Positions 22,869 through 30,737 of a stretch of DNA of 34,835 nucleotides are shown in pieces; the first letter of the stretch is position 1; each line of letters begins with the position of its first letter. A program made the translations under genes and the position numbers. The notes beneath the pieces are model-generated. The model saw only the letters and a list, made by a program, of their open reading frames with translations. It was not told the DNA's origin and made no database searches. This DNA is from Alphaproteobacteria bacterium (lineage in GTDB: Bacteria; Pseudomonadota; Alphaproteobacteria; UBA3830), in contig BNWJ01000005.1 of NCBI GenBank assembly GCA_025998735.1, positions 1 to 34,835 of the forward strand, written 5' to 3'.

Positions 22869-23342
22869 ATGGAAGCAGTTTATAGAAAGTGTGCGGCGAT
22901 TTTCCTGAAGAAATCCGATTTGGTGTTCGCCGGAGAAAGAATCGACGCTCCTGAAACTTGGCAGTTTCCTCAGGGAGGAGTTGATCCAGAAGAAGAATAT
23001 TTTGACGCCGCAGTGCGTGAATTGTACGAAGAAACCGGCGTTCGATCGGTAAAACTGCTGGCCTACTCCGGCGGTATATATAAATATGATTTCCCGGAAC
23101 ATGTAAAAGCCTTTGTGTTTAAAAAATGCGGAGTGGAATACGCGGGACAGGGAGTTAAATTCTTTGTCTTTGAATTTATCGGAAACGACGATGAAATAAA
23201 TTTACAAGTAACGGAACATCCAGAGTTCTTCCGATGGGAATGGAGACCGGTTGCTACTGTACTAAAATCCATGGTTGAATTCAAAAGAGGAGCATTCACA
23301 AAAGCTGCAATGGACCTTGGGTGCTTGCAGCACTCGCATTAA
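22869..23342 (+). CDS. rppH: RNA pyrophosphohydrolase (Nudix)
   Basis: Removes pyrophosphate from 5'-triphosphorylated mRNA to start decay. The 157 residues have the N-terminal YRKCAAIFLKKSDLVFAGER, the conserved WQFPQGGVDPEEE and a complete Nudix box at residues 36-58 (G-x5-E-x7-REL-x-EE-x-GV), then the FEFIGNDDEINL and EFFRWEWRP stretches typical of RppH. It ends the galU-rppH run. A short gap with imperfect TCTGCGATSGCT repeats (about 23366-23390) follows. Confidence 0.95.
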   Translation: MEAVYRKCAAIFLKKSDLVFAGERIDAPETWQFPQGGVDPEEEYFDAAVRELYEETGVRSVKLLAYSGGIYKYDFPEHVKAFVFKKCGVEYAGQGVKFFVFEFIGNDDEINLQVTEHPEFFRWEWRPVATVLKSMVEFKRGAFTKAAMDLGCLQHSH

Positions 23343-23495
23343 TGGCTCGCCTCCGTTTGAAAGGTCTGCGATCGCTATCTGCGATGCTGAGTGAGCGTGA
23401 GTGGTGTTGATATTTTTCTCGCATATGCAATGGGACCATTTATAGAAATACTATGATGTGATATAGTCATCGCAAGGATAATCAAAAGGAGAAAA

Positions 23496-23993
23496 ATGAG
23501 TACCACATTAAAGCTTTCGGCATCCGCTCTTGAGAAAATCTGTAAGAGTTCTCAACTGCAAAAAGATCTTGAGAATAGGCGTGCACAACAGAAAAAAGAA
23601 AAAAAGAAAAAGTTGGATAGTCAAGCGTTAGAAAAAAAGAAAAGATATAAAGAGATTGTGCAAAAATGCAGGAACGTTATGGAGTGGCTTTGCGAGCAAT
23701 ATCCGTTGTGTTTCAAAAAAGATGATGTACCTGTGCCTCTGAAAGTAGGTATTATCAAAGATATTTTTGCTGTTATTCCGGAAAATGCCGTTTTTTCCAG
23801 GGGAGATGTCCGGAGAACACTTCTGCGTTATGCCCACAGGACAGTATATCTACAGTCGTTGATTTCTAGCGCCCATAGATACGATCTAGCTGGCAATCAA
23901 GTCGGAGAGGTATCTGAGGATAATAAGGTATCTGCTCGACTGAAGCTGGATAAAATATTAGTGGAAAAGTTTAAGAATCGCTCCGCTGTGTAA
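23496..23993 (+). CDS. proQ: ProQ/FinO-domain RNA chaperone
   Basis: Of 165 residues, the first 60 or so are a Lys-rich helical arm (QQKKEKKKKLDSQALEKKKR). They are followed by the ProQ/FINO fold: WLCEQYPLCFKKDDVPVPLK, VGIIKDIFAVIP, SRGDVRRTLLRYAHRTVYLQ and the DLAGNQVGEVSEDN turn. Such proteins bind structured small RNAs and mRNA 3' ends. Here the basic arm precedes the domain, unlike E. coli ProQ, where the linker follows it. AAGGAGA lies just before the ATG. It stands alone, 153 bp after rppH. Confidence 0.88.
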   Translation: MSTTLKLSASALEKICKSSQLQKDLENRRAQQKKEKKKKLDSQALEKKKRYKEIVQKCRNVMEWLCEQYPLCFKKDDVPVPLKVGIIKDIFAVIPENAVFSRGDVRRTLLRYAHRTVYLQSLISSAHRYDLAGNQVGEVSEDNKVSARLKLDKILVEKFKNRSAV

Positions 23994-24479
23994 TAAATTG
24001 TCAACGTGCTACAACTGCCTTTGTCGTATTCTTGGGGGATAGCTGTCGTGTAGCCTGATTTTTGCGCAGCCAATCCTTCGAAGATGGAACAATCGCTGTA
24101 GACGGTGAACAGCCTTGCCGTCGTCCCCGCTCCGTGTGGTTTCAATAAGGTGATTTTTGGAAACAGAGTTGATTGGGATGAGGCGCCTGAAATTTCAACC
24201 AATTGAAGTTCCTTGAAGTTTCAAGTGCTTCGTGTAGATATTTGATCTTTATCATGCCTTATCAACTCTTCCTCCAAAAATCACCTTCAATAAATAACAC
24301 CGGTGTCGTTTTCAATATAGCGGCACAGCGAAGACGTCTATGGAATGGAAGCGTAATACTGCTGCAGATTTACATGCATCAACTGGCCAAAATTTTATTT
24401 CAAAAAAAAACGAACGTTAGCGGTTTTTTAACTTTTTTTGAATTATAATCAATTTGAGTTTTAATTAAGAGGTAAGGAA
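23994..24479. other. Gene-free region with diverged inverted repeats
   Basis: No convincing gene. A segment near 24145-24175 (AAGGTGATTTTTGGAAACAG then AGTTGAT) recurs inverted near 24261-24290 with a few mismatches, and weaker similarity extends outward. At 24294-24313 is ATAACACCGGTGTCGTTTTC, identical to the recG 3' end. A minus-strand frame at 23897-24202 overlaps proQ and is not recognised. TATAAT at 24444-24449 may serve the next gene, but no -35 box is clear. The region looks like decayed mobile DNA. Confidence 0.45.
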
Positions 24480-25832
24480 ATGAAAGAAAATATAAGGAAG
24501 TTTTGGTTCGCTGTGTGTTCTGTAGTTGTTTTGCATTCTCAGTGTTTCGCGGCGGAATACACGGAATATAGCATGGAAATTGAAAATATAATAGCGGAAG
24601 CAAAAGCAAATTCAGATGCAAAAAGAGCTGCAGAAGCAGATGCAAAAGCAGCAGAAAGAAGAGCCGAAAAAGCAGCAACGATGACGGCGGAAGCAGCTGT
24701 AGAAGGGTCAGAAAGAGCAGCCAAAATGGCGGCAGAGATACGCGCAGCAGCAGCGAAAGAAATAGAGACAGCTGAGAGAAAAAAACGCCTGGTTGAAGAC
24801 ACAAAAAAAGCGTTGAGTGAACGCGCGTCTGATGTCTGCCAATGTATTGTAAATAAAATGAACTTCGCTACGCTTTCGATAGATGGAAACCATGGGAAAC
24901 TGGAATTTTTTCTTTATTACCCAGCAAAGATTGATCCGAATCAGACATTTCCATGTCTTGTCTTTTTGCACGGAGGGAATGAATCTGGTCCTCTGATGAT
25001 ATCGCGCCCGGAGTGCAGTTATGAACAACTTCTTAACGCGCCAGGCCCATTATGGATGGACAACCATATCACATTTCCAATGTTGCCGATGATTGGGGCC
25101 ATAGTTTCTAGTAATTGCGCCGTAGCTTCGATTACTTTTCGAAGCGAAGACGGTGGTCTCGATATGAATAAACTGAATGAAAAGTATGAAATGCAGACGG
25201 TACCAGGATTTGGAAAAAGCATAAAAGAGCAAATAAAAGAGCAAGTTGCCGTGCTAAAACAACAACCTATTATAAATCCGGGAAAAATATTTCTGGTAGG
25301 TCATAGTTTTGGAGGTGAAATGATGATTCATTTTTTGGCTAACGAAGTTAAGTGGTTGAATGACAACGTTGCAGCCATAGGCGTATATGCCGGACCCACT
25401 GAAGACGGAATTCCTGCTATGGCGCAATTGAGCGCTTTGACTAAAAAAGTGCATTTGTTCCAGGGGACAGGAGACTTCACCGTTATGCCGTGCGGGACAA
25501 AGGCTCTAATCGAATACTTTGAGCGCTCTGGTTTTTCAAGGACGAGATGGCAATTGCATGCATACAAAGATTCTTCGCACAGTGTTCATCGCATAACACC
25601 AGGCCTAAATGGCGCTAATAGGGAGGTCAACGTTGAGAACGCATCGAAAATGGGGACGCAGACCAAGGCCGAGAGATGTGCGAATTTTGGAAAATTTATT
25701 AATGACATTTGCGGTGTGCTGCTGGATGGGCCGACCTCTAATAGTGAAGTAAAAGAATTAGATATTTGCACCGAAGCGGTAGGACAACAACTCGCAAAAC
25801 TAAGAGAAAAGTATAGTGGCATAACGCAGTGA
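24480..25832 (+). CDS. Secreted alpha/beta-hydrolase, 3' end interrupted by IS982
   Basis: The 450-residue protein has a signal peptide (MKENIRKFWFAVCSVVVL, cut near CFAAEY), then an Ala/Glu/Lys-rich coiled coil (about 30-120), then a hydrolase domain. Residues visible are the oxyanion strand FLHGGNES (164-166), nucleophile Ser276 in VGHSFGGE, Asp332 in GTGDFTV and His367 in DSSHSVH, a complete triad in the dienelactone hydrolase/esterase fold. The last three codons and the stop come from the left inverted repeat of IS982. Without the element the frame would run on at 26810 for about 30 codons (AIPGQSGPAISAAGEP...) to TAA at 26900-26902. An AGGTAAGG site precedes the ATG. Confidence 0.82.
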   Translation: MKENIRKFWFAVCSVVVLHSQCFAAEYTEYSMEIENIIAEAKANSDAKRAAEADAKAAERRAEKAATMTAEAAVEGSERAAKMAAEIRAAAAKEIETAERKKRLVEDTKKALSERASDVCQCIVNKMNFATLSIDGNHGKLEFFLYYPAKIDPNQTFPCLVFLHGGNESGPLMISRPECSYEQLLNAPGPLWMDNHITFPMLPMIGAIVSSNCAVASITFRSEDGGLDMNKLNEKYEMQTVPGFGKSIKEQIKEQVAVLKQQPIINPGKIFLVGHSFGGEMMIHFLANEVKWLNDNVAAIGVYAGPTEDGIPAMAQLSALTKKVHLFQGTGDFTVMPCGTKALIEYFERSGFSRTRWQLHAYKDSSHSVHRITPGLNGANREVNVENASKMGTQTKAERCANFGKFINDICGVLLDGPTSNSEVKELDICTEAVGQQLAKLREKYSGITQ

Positions 25833-26803
25833 GCGGGTTTTTTGCGATAAGTTTTGCTTTTTAAGCTTTAATTAGGCATTGTTTTCGGCTTTTATATAAT
25901 TGACATTACAACGCTGGAGGAAACAATGCCCATTGACGATTTTATCATTACTGTTTTTGTTTGTATTGATGATTTTTTAAAAAATGAAAAAAAGCTGAGG
26001 CGACGAGGACCAGCACCTAAATTGACTGATGCAGAGGTTCTGACTATGGAAACTGTTGGTGAATTTCTAGGATTTGGATCCGATAAAGCAATTTACGAAT
26101 ATTTCAAACATCATTGGTTGGAGTGGTTTCCGAATCTTGGGCACCGAACTACATTTGCTCGACAATCGGCGAATTTTTGGATAATCAAGGAAAAGTTGCA
26201 AAAATATTTGTCTAGAAAGTGCCACACGAACGATTTGTATTTATTTGATGGATTTCCGATTCCCATTTGCAATTACAAAAGAGCGCGCCGCGGCAACCGA
26301 TTCTGCGAACATGCATCATTCGGATATTGTGCCGCCAAAGACGTACATTATTATGGATTCAAGGGGCATTTATTGACAAACCAGAGAGGATTAATTGTGG
26401 ATTTTACGCTAACTCATGCCAGCGCTGACGAACAGAATGCGCTCTATGATCTGGCAAAAAAAACACAACAACAATCGCCGACAAAGGATTGCTCGGAGCT
26501 CCCCTAAAAGAGGAACTCAGCAAAAACAAAAATGTAAATTTGCAAACACCCGTGCGCAAAAACATGGTGGAAAACCGACCAAAAACCTTTGTAAATCAGA
26601 TCATGAACGTTAGAAGACTGATCGAAACTGTCATTGGACAACTTACTGAAAGATTCAACATACAGAAAATTAGAGCTAAAAATATGTGGCGTTTAATATC
26701 GAAAATTAGACGAAAACTCTGCGCTCATACCATCGCTTTCTTGATCAACGGTGACATCGACTTCGACCAGATGATCGCTTCATAAAAAACATGCTCACTG
26801 CGT
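25824..26803 (+). mobile_element. IS982-family insertion sequence, 980 bp
   Basis: The left end ACGCAGTGAGCGGGTTTTTT (25824-25843) and the inverted right end ACGCAGTGAGCATGTTTTTT (26784-26803 on the minus strand) agree at 18 of 20 positions. GGCATA flanks both sides (25818-25823 and 26804-26809); TGGCATA is possible if the element is one base shorter. This is a 6-7 bp target duplication, as expected for IS982. The element has inserted in the 3' part of the hydrolase gene and contains one frameshifted transposase. Confidence 0.9.
25926..26785 (+). pseudogene. IS982 transposase with a -1 frameshift at an A8 run
   Basis: The first frame (25926-26507) encodes the N-terminus (MPIDDFIITVFVCIDDFLKN), LTDAEVLTMETVGEFLG, the first catalytic Asp in LYLFDGFPIPI and YYGFKGHLLTNQRG. 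It breaks after DLAKK. The other frame, entered through the A8 run at 26456-26463, continues IADKGLLGAPLKEELSKNKN with the second Asp and RRLIETVIGQLTERFNIQK with the Glu, to the stop at 26785. The run allows an A-AAA-AAA slip in the -1 direction, so either one A was lost or a slippage product is made. GGAGG precedes the ATG. Confidence 0.85.
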
Positions 26804-26809
26804 GGCATA

Positions 26810-26902
26810 GCGATTCCCGGTCAATCCGGACCTGCTATCAGCGCAGCTGGAGAACCTACACACCAGAGGACTGAACCAGTTTTGTACTACAACCCAGCAT
26901 AA
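26810..26902 (+). pseudogene. Displaced 3' end of the alpha/beta-hydrolase gene
   Basis: If IS982 and one GGCATA copy are removed, the hydrolase frame passes through GGC-ATA into AIPGQSGPAISAAGEP and on to LYYNPA-stop at 26900-26902, some 30 codons without a stop. This is the likely original C-terminus. Separated by the element, it has no start of its own. Confidence 0.6.
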
Positions 26903-26983
26903 ACAAAATTTGGCAAAACGCATCGCATAGGCCGAGCATGTAGAAATGTAAAGCTTGTGCGATTTCGCAAGTGCGGATGCGGC

Positions 26984-29008
26984 TTATACGATAACACCGG
27001 TGTCGTTTTCTATTCTGTTAAACATGTCGCAGAGAAATGCCGTGTCCTCCGAATGTAAATCCATTGTATTGGTTATTTCTTCGGCGATTTCTATGAGTTG
27101 GGAATTGTCCGTAAATTCACTGAATCGCAGTGAGTTAAATCCGCTCTGCTCTTTTCCCAGAATGTCTCCTGCACCGCGCAGCTTCAAATCCTCTTCGCTC
27201 AATAGAAATCCGTCGGTGGTCTCTCTCATGAGATTCAGTCTTTCGCGCCCAACTTTGGAAACCGGATTGTGATACAGCAGAATGCAGTAGGAGGAATCCG
27301 TGCCTCGACCAACTCGTCCCCGCAACTGATGCAGCTGCGACAGTCCAAAGCGTTCGGCGTGCTCTATCACCATGACGTTGGCGTTTGGTATGTCGACTCC
27401 CACTTCTATGACGGTGGTCGAAACCAGTACTTTGAACTCACCTCGCTTGAAGCTATTGATTATATCGTCTTTTTCCTTGGGTTTCATTTTCCCATGCAAA
27501 ATTTTCACCTCTTGGGCGGAGAAAACACCGTTCAAATATTCGCAGCGAGTCGTTACGTCTGTCAGCTCTTCGGATTCCTCAATCACGGGACATACCCAAT
27601 AGATCTGGGAATCGATCTCCTTGAGCCTGGTCACGAGGTCCTTTATTTTTGACACGCCAATTACGCTGGTTTCGATCGGTTTTCGTCCTGCTGGTTTTGT
27701 TTTTATGGTGGAAACGTCTAGATCACCGTAGCAGCCCAGCAAAAGCGTTCGCGGAATCGGAGTGGCAGACATGGCTAACACATTGGTATAATGACATTTT
27801 TTGATGACTCTCGCCCTCTGCATGACTCCGAATCTGTGCTGTTCGTCGATTACCACCAGACCAAGATGAGAAAACTCTATGTTATCCTCCAGAACCGCGT
27901 GGGTGCCAATCAGCAATTGAGTAGTGTTATTTTTGAGATTTTCGATTTGCTTCGCCCGAATTCTTCGATTACTGCCCAGCATTATGCCTATGTTTATGCC
28001 GAGATCGTTCGCGAGATTTTTCATGGTCGTATAGTGCTGCATCGCCAAGATTTCCGTCGGAGCCAGCAGTACCGCCTGAAATCCATTTTCTATAATGATG
28101 AGCATACTAACGAACGCAACGATGGTCTTGCCGGACCCAACATCTCCCTGAATAAGGCGATTCATTGGCTTCGCGGACGCCAAATCATGTCTTATGTCGG
28201 CCAAACAATTTATTTGGTCCGGAGTTAGCTTAAAGGGAAGCTTCAATTTTCCCGTCAGACGTCCGTTTTCGGTCACAATGCCAGACGCATGTTCCTCCAT
28301 GGCTTTTCGGATCTGTCGCAGGCGAATTTGGTTTGCTAAAAGCTCGTCAATGGCGATTCTTTTGCGAGCTGGCGTCATGGTTATGATGTCCGACATGTTT
28401 TTCGGATGATGAATAGCGCTTATGGCATCGGAAAAATTCATCAGCGAATATTTTTTCAGAATATCTTCTGGAATGTGCTCTGGAATTGTTGGCATGGATT
28501 TCACAAGAGTGGAAATCACGTAGGACAGCGTTTTATTTTGAAGTCCAGTTGTCAGCGGATAGATGGCCTCTGTTCCAACGTGGTATTGGGCGTAGGATGG
28601 CTGCGTCACCACATCAGGATGAGCTATCTGTATACCTCCAATGGTCCTTCTGGCGTCACCACTTACGCAGAACACTCCGTCTACCGGAAACGTTTTTCGC
28701 AGATAGTAGGCGTTGTAGTTGAAATACACCAGCTGCAGCTCATCCTCGCCAGCGGCAACGTATATTTTATAGGGGGCAGACCTGCCGGCCGGAGCAGCAT
28801 GTCTCAGCACCTTCACCACCAGCGTTAATTTCTCTTTATCTTGAAAATTATTAATGTCCGCAGTTCTATTTACGATGGACGATGGAAAATGCAGGAGCAA
28901 ATCAATGACTCTATTTCCGGAGCAGCATTTTTTGATGAGTTTATCCGTATGCTCCGATATTTTTACAAAATTTATTGCTGGACTAAACAGAAATTCACGT
29001 ACGTTCAT
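26984..29008 (-). CDS. recG: ATP-dependent DNA helicase RecG
   Basis: Reverses and branch-migrates stalled forks and Holliday junctions. The 674 residues show the N-terminal wedge/OB domain (about 55-160), helicase motif I GDVGSGKTIVAF, Ia LLAPTEILAMQH, motif II VVIDEQHRFGV, III AMSATPIPRTL, then VIEVGVDIPNANVMV, QLHQLRGRVGRG and the TRG region LSEEDLKLRGAGDILGKEQS. The C-terminus ends IENDTGVIV; the 20-bp coding tail is found again at 24294-24313. The start at 29008 overlaps the lgt stop by 14 bp, giving an lgt-recG unit. Confidence 0.96.
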   Translation of the reverse strand: MNVREFLFSPAINFVKISEHTDKLIKKCCSGNRVIDLLLHFPSSIVNRTADINNFQDKEKLTLVVKVLRHAAPAGRSAPYKIYVAAGEDELQLVYFNYNAYYLRKTFPVDGVFCVSGDARRTIGGIQIAHPDVVTQPSYAQYHVGTEAIYPLTTGLQNKTLSYVISTLVKSMPTIPEHIPEDILKKYSLMNFSDAISAIHHPKNMSDIITMTPARKRIAIDELLANQIRLRQIRKAMEEHASGIVTENGRLTGKLKLPFKLTPDQINCLADIRHDLASAKPMNRLIQGDVGSGKTIVAFVSMLIIIENGFQAVLLAPTEILAMQHYTTMKNLANDLGINIGIMLGSNRRIRAKQIENLKNNTTQLLIGTHAVLEDNIEFSHLGLVVIDEQHRFGVMQRARVIKKCHYTNVLAMSATPIPRTLLLGCYGDLDVSTIKTKPAGRKPIETSVIGVSKIKDLVTRLKEIDSQIYWVCPVIEESEELTDVTTRCEYLNGVFSAQEVKILHGKMKPKEKDDIINSFKRGEFKVLVSTTVIEVGVDIPNANVMVIEHAERFGLSQLHQLRGRVGRGTDSSYCILLYHNPVSKVGRERLNLMRETTDGFLLSEEDLKLRGAGDILGKEQSGFNSLRFSEFTDNSQLIEIAEEITNTMDLHSEDTAFLCDMFNRIENDTGVIV

Positions 29009-29783
29009 GGTCGTTTCTCACATTATATATCAACGAAATACCAAAGAAAAATATGCCTATGCTCATGTATTGATTCAGATTCATTCCGGTTTTAAAAAGC
29101 AACTCGTAGCCGAAGGCGGAATCTGGTTCCCGAAAAAATTCACAGACAAATCTGGCAATTCCGTAGCCGGAACAGAAAATTCCACATAGTACTCCACTCT
29201 TCCCATAGAATCTCATCTTGACTGACAGAATCATTACGACAAATAATACGATTCCTTCAAGAATTGCTTCGTATATCTGACTGGGGTGCCTCGAAATTCC
29301 ATCTTTGAAAACGACCGCCCATGGGACATGGGACGCCGTTCCCAGAAGTTCTCCATTTACGAAATTTGCGATTCTTCCAAGAAATAATCCGATCGGAGCG
29401 CCAATGGCCCATAAATCCATGAATTTCAGAAATATCAATTTATGTTTGCGACAGAATATGTACGCCATTAGGACCGTGCCGATGCAGCCGCCGAAAAACG
29501 ACATTCCGCCTTTCCATATTTTTAGAATATCGTCCAGATGCTCGCTGTAATATTGGAAATCGTAGAATAAAACATGTCCAAGCCGTCCACCAACAACAAT
29601 GCCGATTATGGCGTAATTGATGAATGCATCGATCAGATCCTTACTCAGATCCGGATATAGCTCTCTGGCAAGGCGATTGCTTAGATATATCGAGAACAAT
29701 ATCCCGAATATGTAGGCCAGCGAATACCAGTGCACCGGAAAACCAAAAAGGGAAAACGCTACGTTAGAAAAATTACAAACCAC
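28995..29783 (-). CDS. lgt: Prolipoprotein diacylglyceryl transferase with a changed active-site motif
   Basis: Transfers diacylglycerol to the Cys of prolipoproteins in the inner membrane. The 262-residue protein has several membrane helices and the family stretches WYSLAYIFGILFSIYL, GGRLGHVLFYD, LGRIANFVNGELLG (the essential Arg region) and YGIARFVCEFFREPD. The normally near-invariant HGGL motif reads FGGC here (WKGGMSFFGGCIG, Phe97 where His is expected). It starts with GTG, with AGG a few bases before. The likely promoter is at 29808-29836. Confidence 0.92.
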   Translation of the reverse strand: MVCNFSNVAFSLFGFPVHWYSLAYIFGILFSIYLSNRLARELYPDLSKDLIDAFINYAIIGIVVGGRLGHVLFYDFQYYSEHLDDILKIWKGGMSFFGGCIGTVLMAYIFCRKHKLIFLKFMDLWAIGAPIGLFLGRIANFVNGELLGTASHVPWAVVFKDGISRHPSQIYEAILEGIVLFVVMILSVKMRFYGKSGVLCGIFCSGYGIARFVCEFFREPDSAFGYELLFKTGMNLNQYMSIGIFFFGISLIYNVRNDHERT

Positions 29784-29807
29784 CCCAGCCTCATATGCTA
29801 CATCGAT

Positions 29808-29836
29808 ATAATAATTGGATTTTCATCGTATACCAA
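29808..29836 (-). promoter_or_regulatory. Promoter of lgt-recG
   Basis: On the minus strand, TTGGTA (29836-29831), a 17-bp spacer and TATTAT (29813-29808). The leader to the GTG start is about 20 nt. Confidence 0.5.
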
Positions 29837-29883
29837 GTTAATTTTTCTATAGCAGATGCTTACGATAAATCCTAATTCCATGC

Positions 29884-29889
29884 TATAAT
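29884..29889 (+). promoter_or_regulatory. -10 element upstream of rdgB
   Basis: A consensus TATAAT lies 73 bp before ATG 29962. The -35 region (TTACGA, 29860-29865) is weak. Confidence 0.35.
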
Positions 29890-29961
29890 TCGCTATAAGG
29901 CTAGAAAGCGCATTCAAGATGTGGTACAAGCTATATAAAATGAACATAAGATGGAAAAATC

Positions 29962-30642
29962 ATGGATAATTCTTCCTACAGCAGTGAATCACCTGCATCT
30001 GCACAGTCGATGGCGAGCAAAGGAATGTTGGAACGGGTCAGCAAGATTGTAATTGCCAGTACTAATCGTGGAAAAATCACTGAAATCCAAAACATGGATT
30101 TTTTTAAGAATTTCGAAATTCTCACAGCGGCCAATGTGAATCTGGGGAACATAGAGGAAAATGGAGACACACTCGAAGAAAATGCACTACTGAAGGCAAG
30201 ATACTGTTATAACCAAACCCGACTTCCTTCATTGGCAGATGATACGGGATTTTTTATCAATGCACTCGGGGGATTTCCAGGCATACACTGTGGTAGACTC
30301 GCAGGAGCATCTGGAAATCGTAATTTTAATGTGGCAGCCAAGATCATAAGCGATAAGCTTGGAGATGCAGAGGACAGGAGCTGTCTATTTGCTACTGCCG
30401 TTGCGTTTGTTATCGATGGAATAGAATTTGTATCCAGAGGCGAAATGCATGGAAAATTCGTATACCCCGGCCGGCCTGATAATAAATTCGATGAATTGGG
30501 ATATAAAAACTACTTTATACCAGATGGCATAGATATTACTTGCGCCCAGGCTGATCCAGAAGATGAGAGCTTTTTCAAGCACAGAGCCACAGCTGTACGA
30601 AATTTAATAGCGCAAATCAATGGTCAAGAAGAAGCGATTTAA
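29962..30642 (+). CDS. rdgB: RdgB/HAM1-type non-canonical purine NTP pyrophosphatase, divergent
   Basis: Hydrolyses dITP/XTP to keep deaminated purines out of DNA. The fold is recognisable from KIVIASTNRGKITEIQNM, ENGDTLEENALLKARYCYN, PSLADDTGFFINALGGFPGI and FKHRATAVRNL. Usual motifs are altered: S/ARYAG reads CGRLAG, and GYDPIF reads LGYKNYF. At 226 residues there is an N-terminal Ser-rich extension (MDNSSYSSESPASAQSMASK) before the core; an internal ATG at 30010 or 30025 may be the true start. It is a single gene between lgt (divergent) and metN. Confidence 0.85.
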   Translation: MDNSSYSSESPASAQSMASKGMLERVSKIVIASTNRGKITEIQNMDFFKNFEILTAANVNLGNIEENGDTLEENALLKARYCYNQTRLPSLADDTGFFINALGGFPGIHCGRLAGASGNRNFNVAAKIISDKLGDAEDRSCLFATAVAFVIDGIEFVSRGEMHGKFVYPGRPDNKFDELGYKNYFIPDGIDITCAQADPEDESFFKHRATAVRNLIAQINGQEEAI

Positions 30643-30737
30643 ATCTCTAGCTTCTTTTTGTTTTTGATTCACAAATTAGCGTGTTTCTGATAGACTGTCG
30701 CATTCAGAATGCATTGATGGTTTGTTGGGGAATATAG

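Noticed and set aside
23897..24202. Minus-strand frame of 101 codons after proQ
   Set aside because: It overlaps the proQ 3' end on the other strand, has no ribosome site, and I recognise nothing in it.
27269..28828. Several plus-strand frames opposite recG
   Set aside because: Overlapping shadows of recG in different frames; none has a start signal or known domain.
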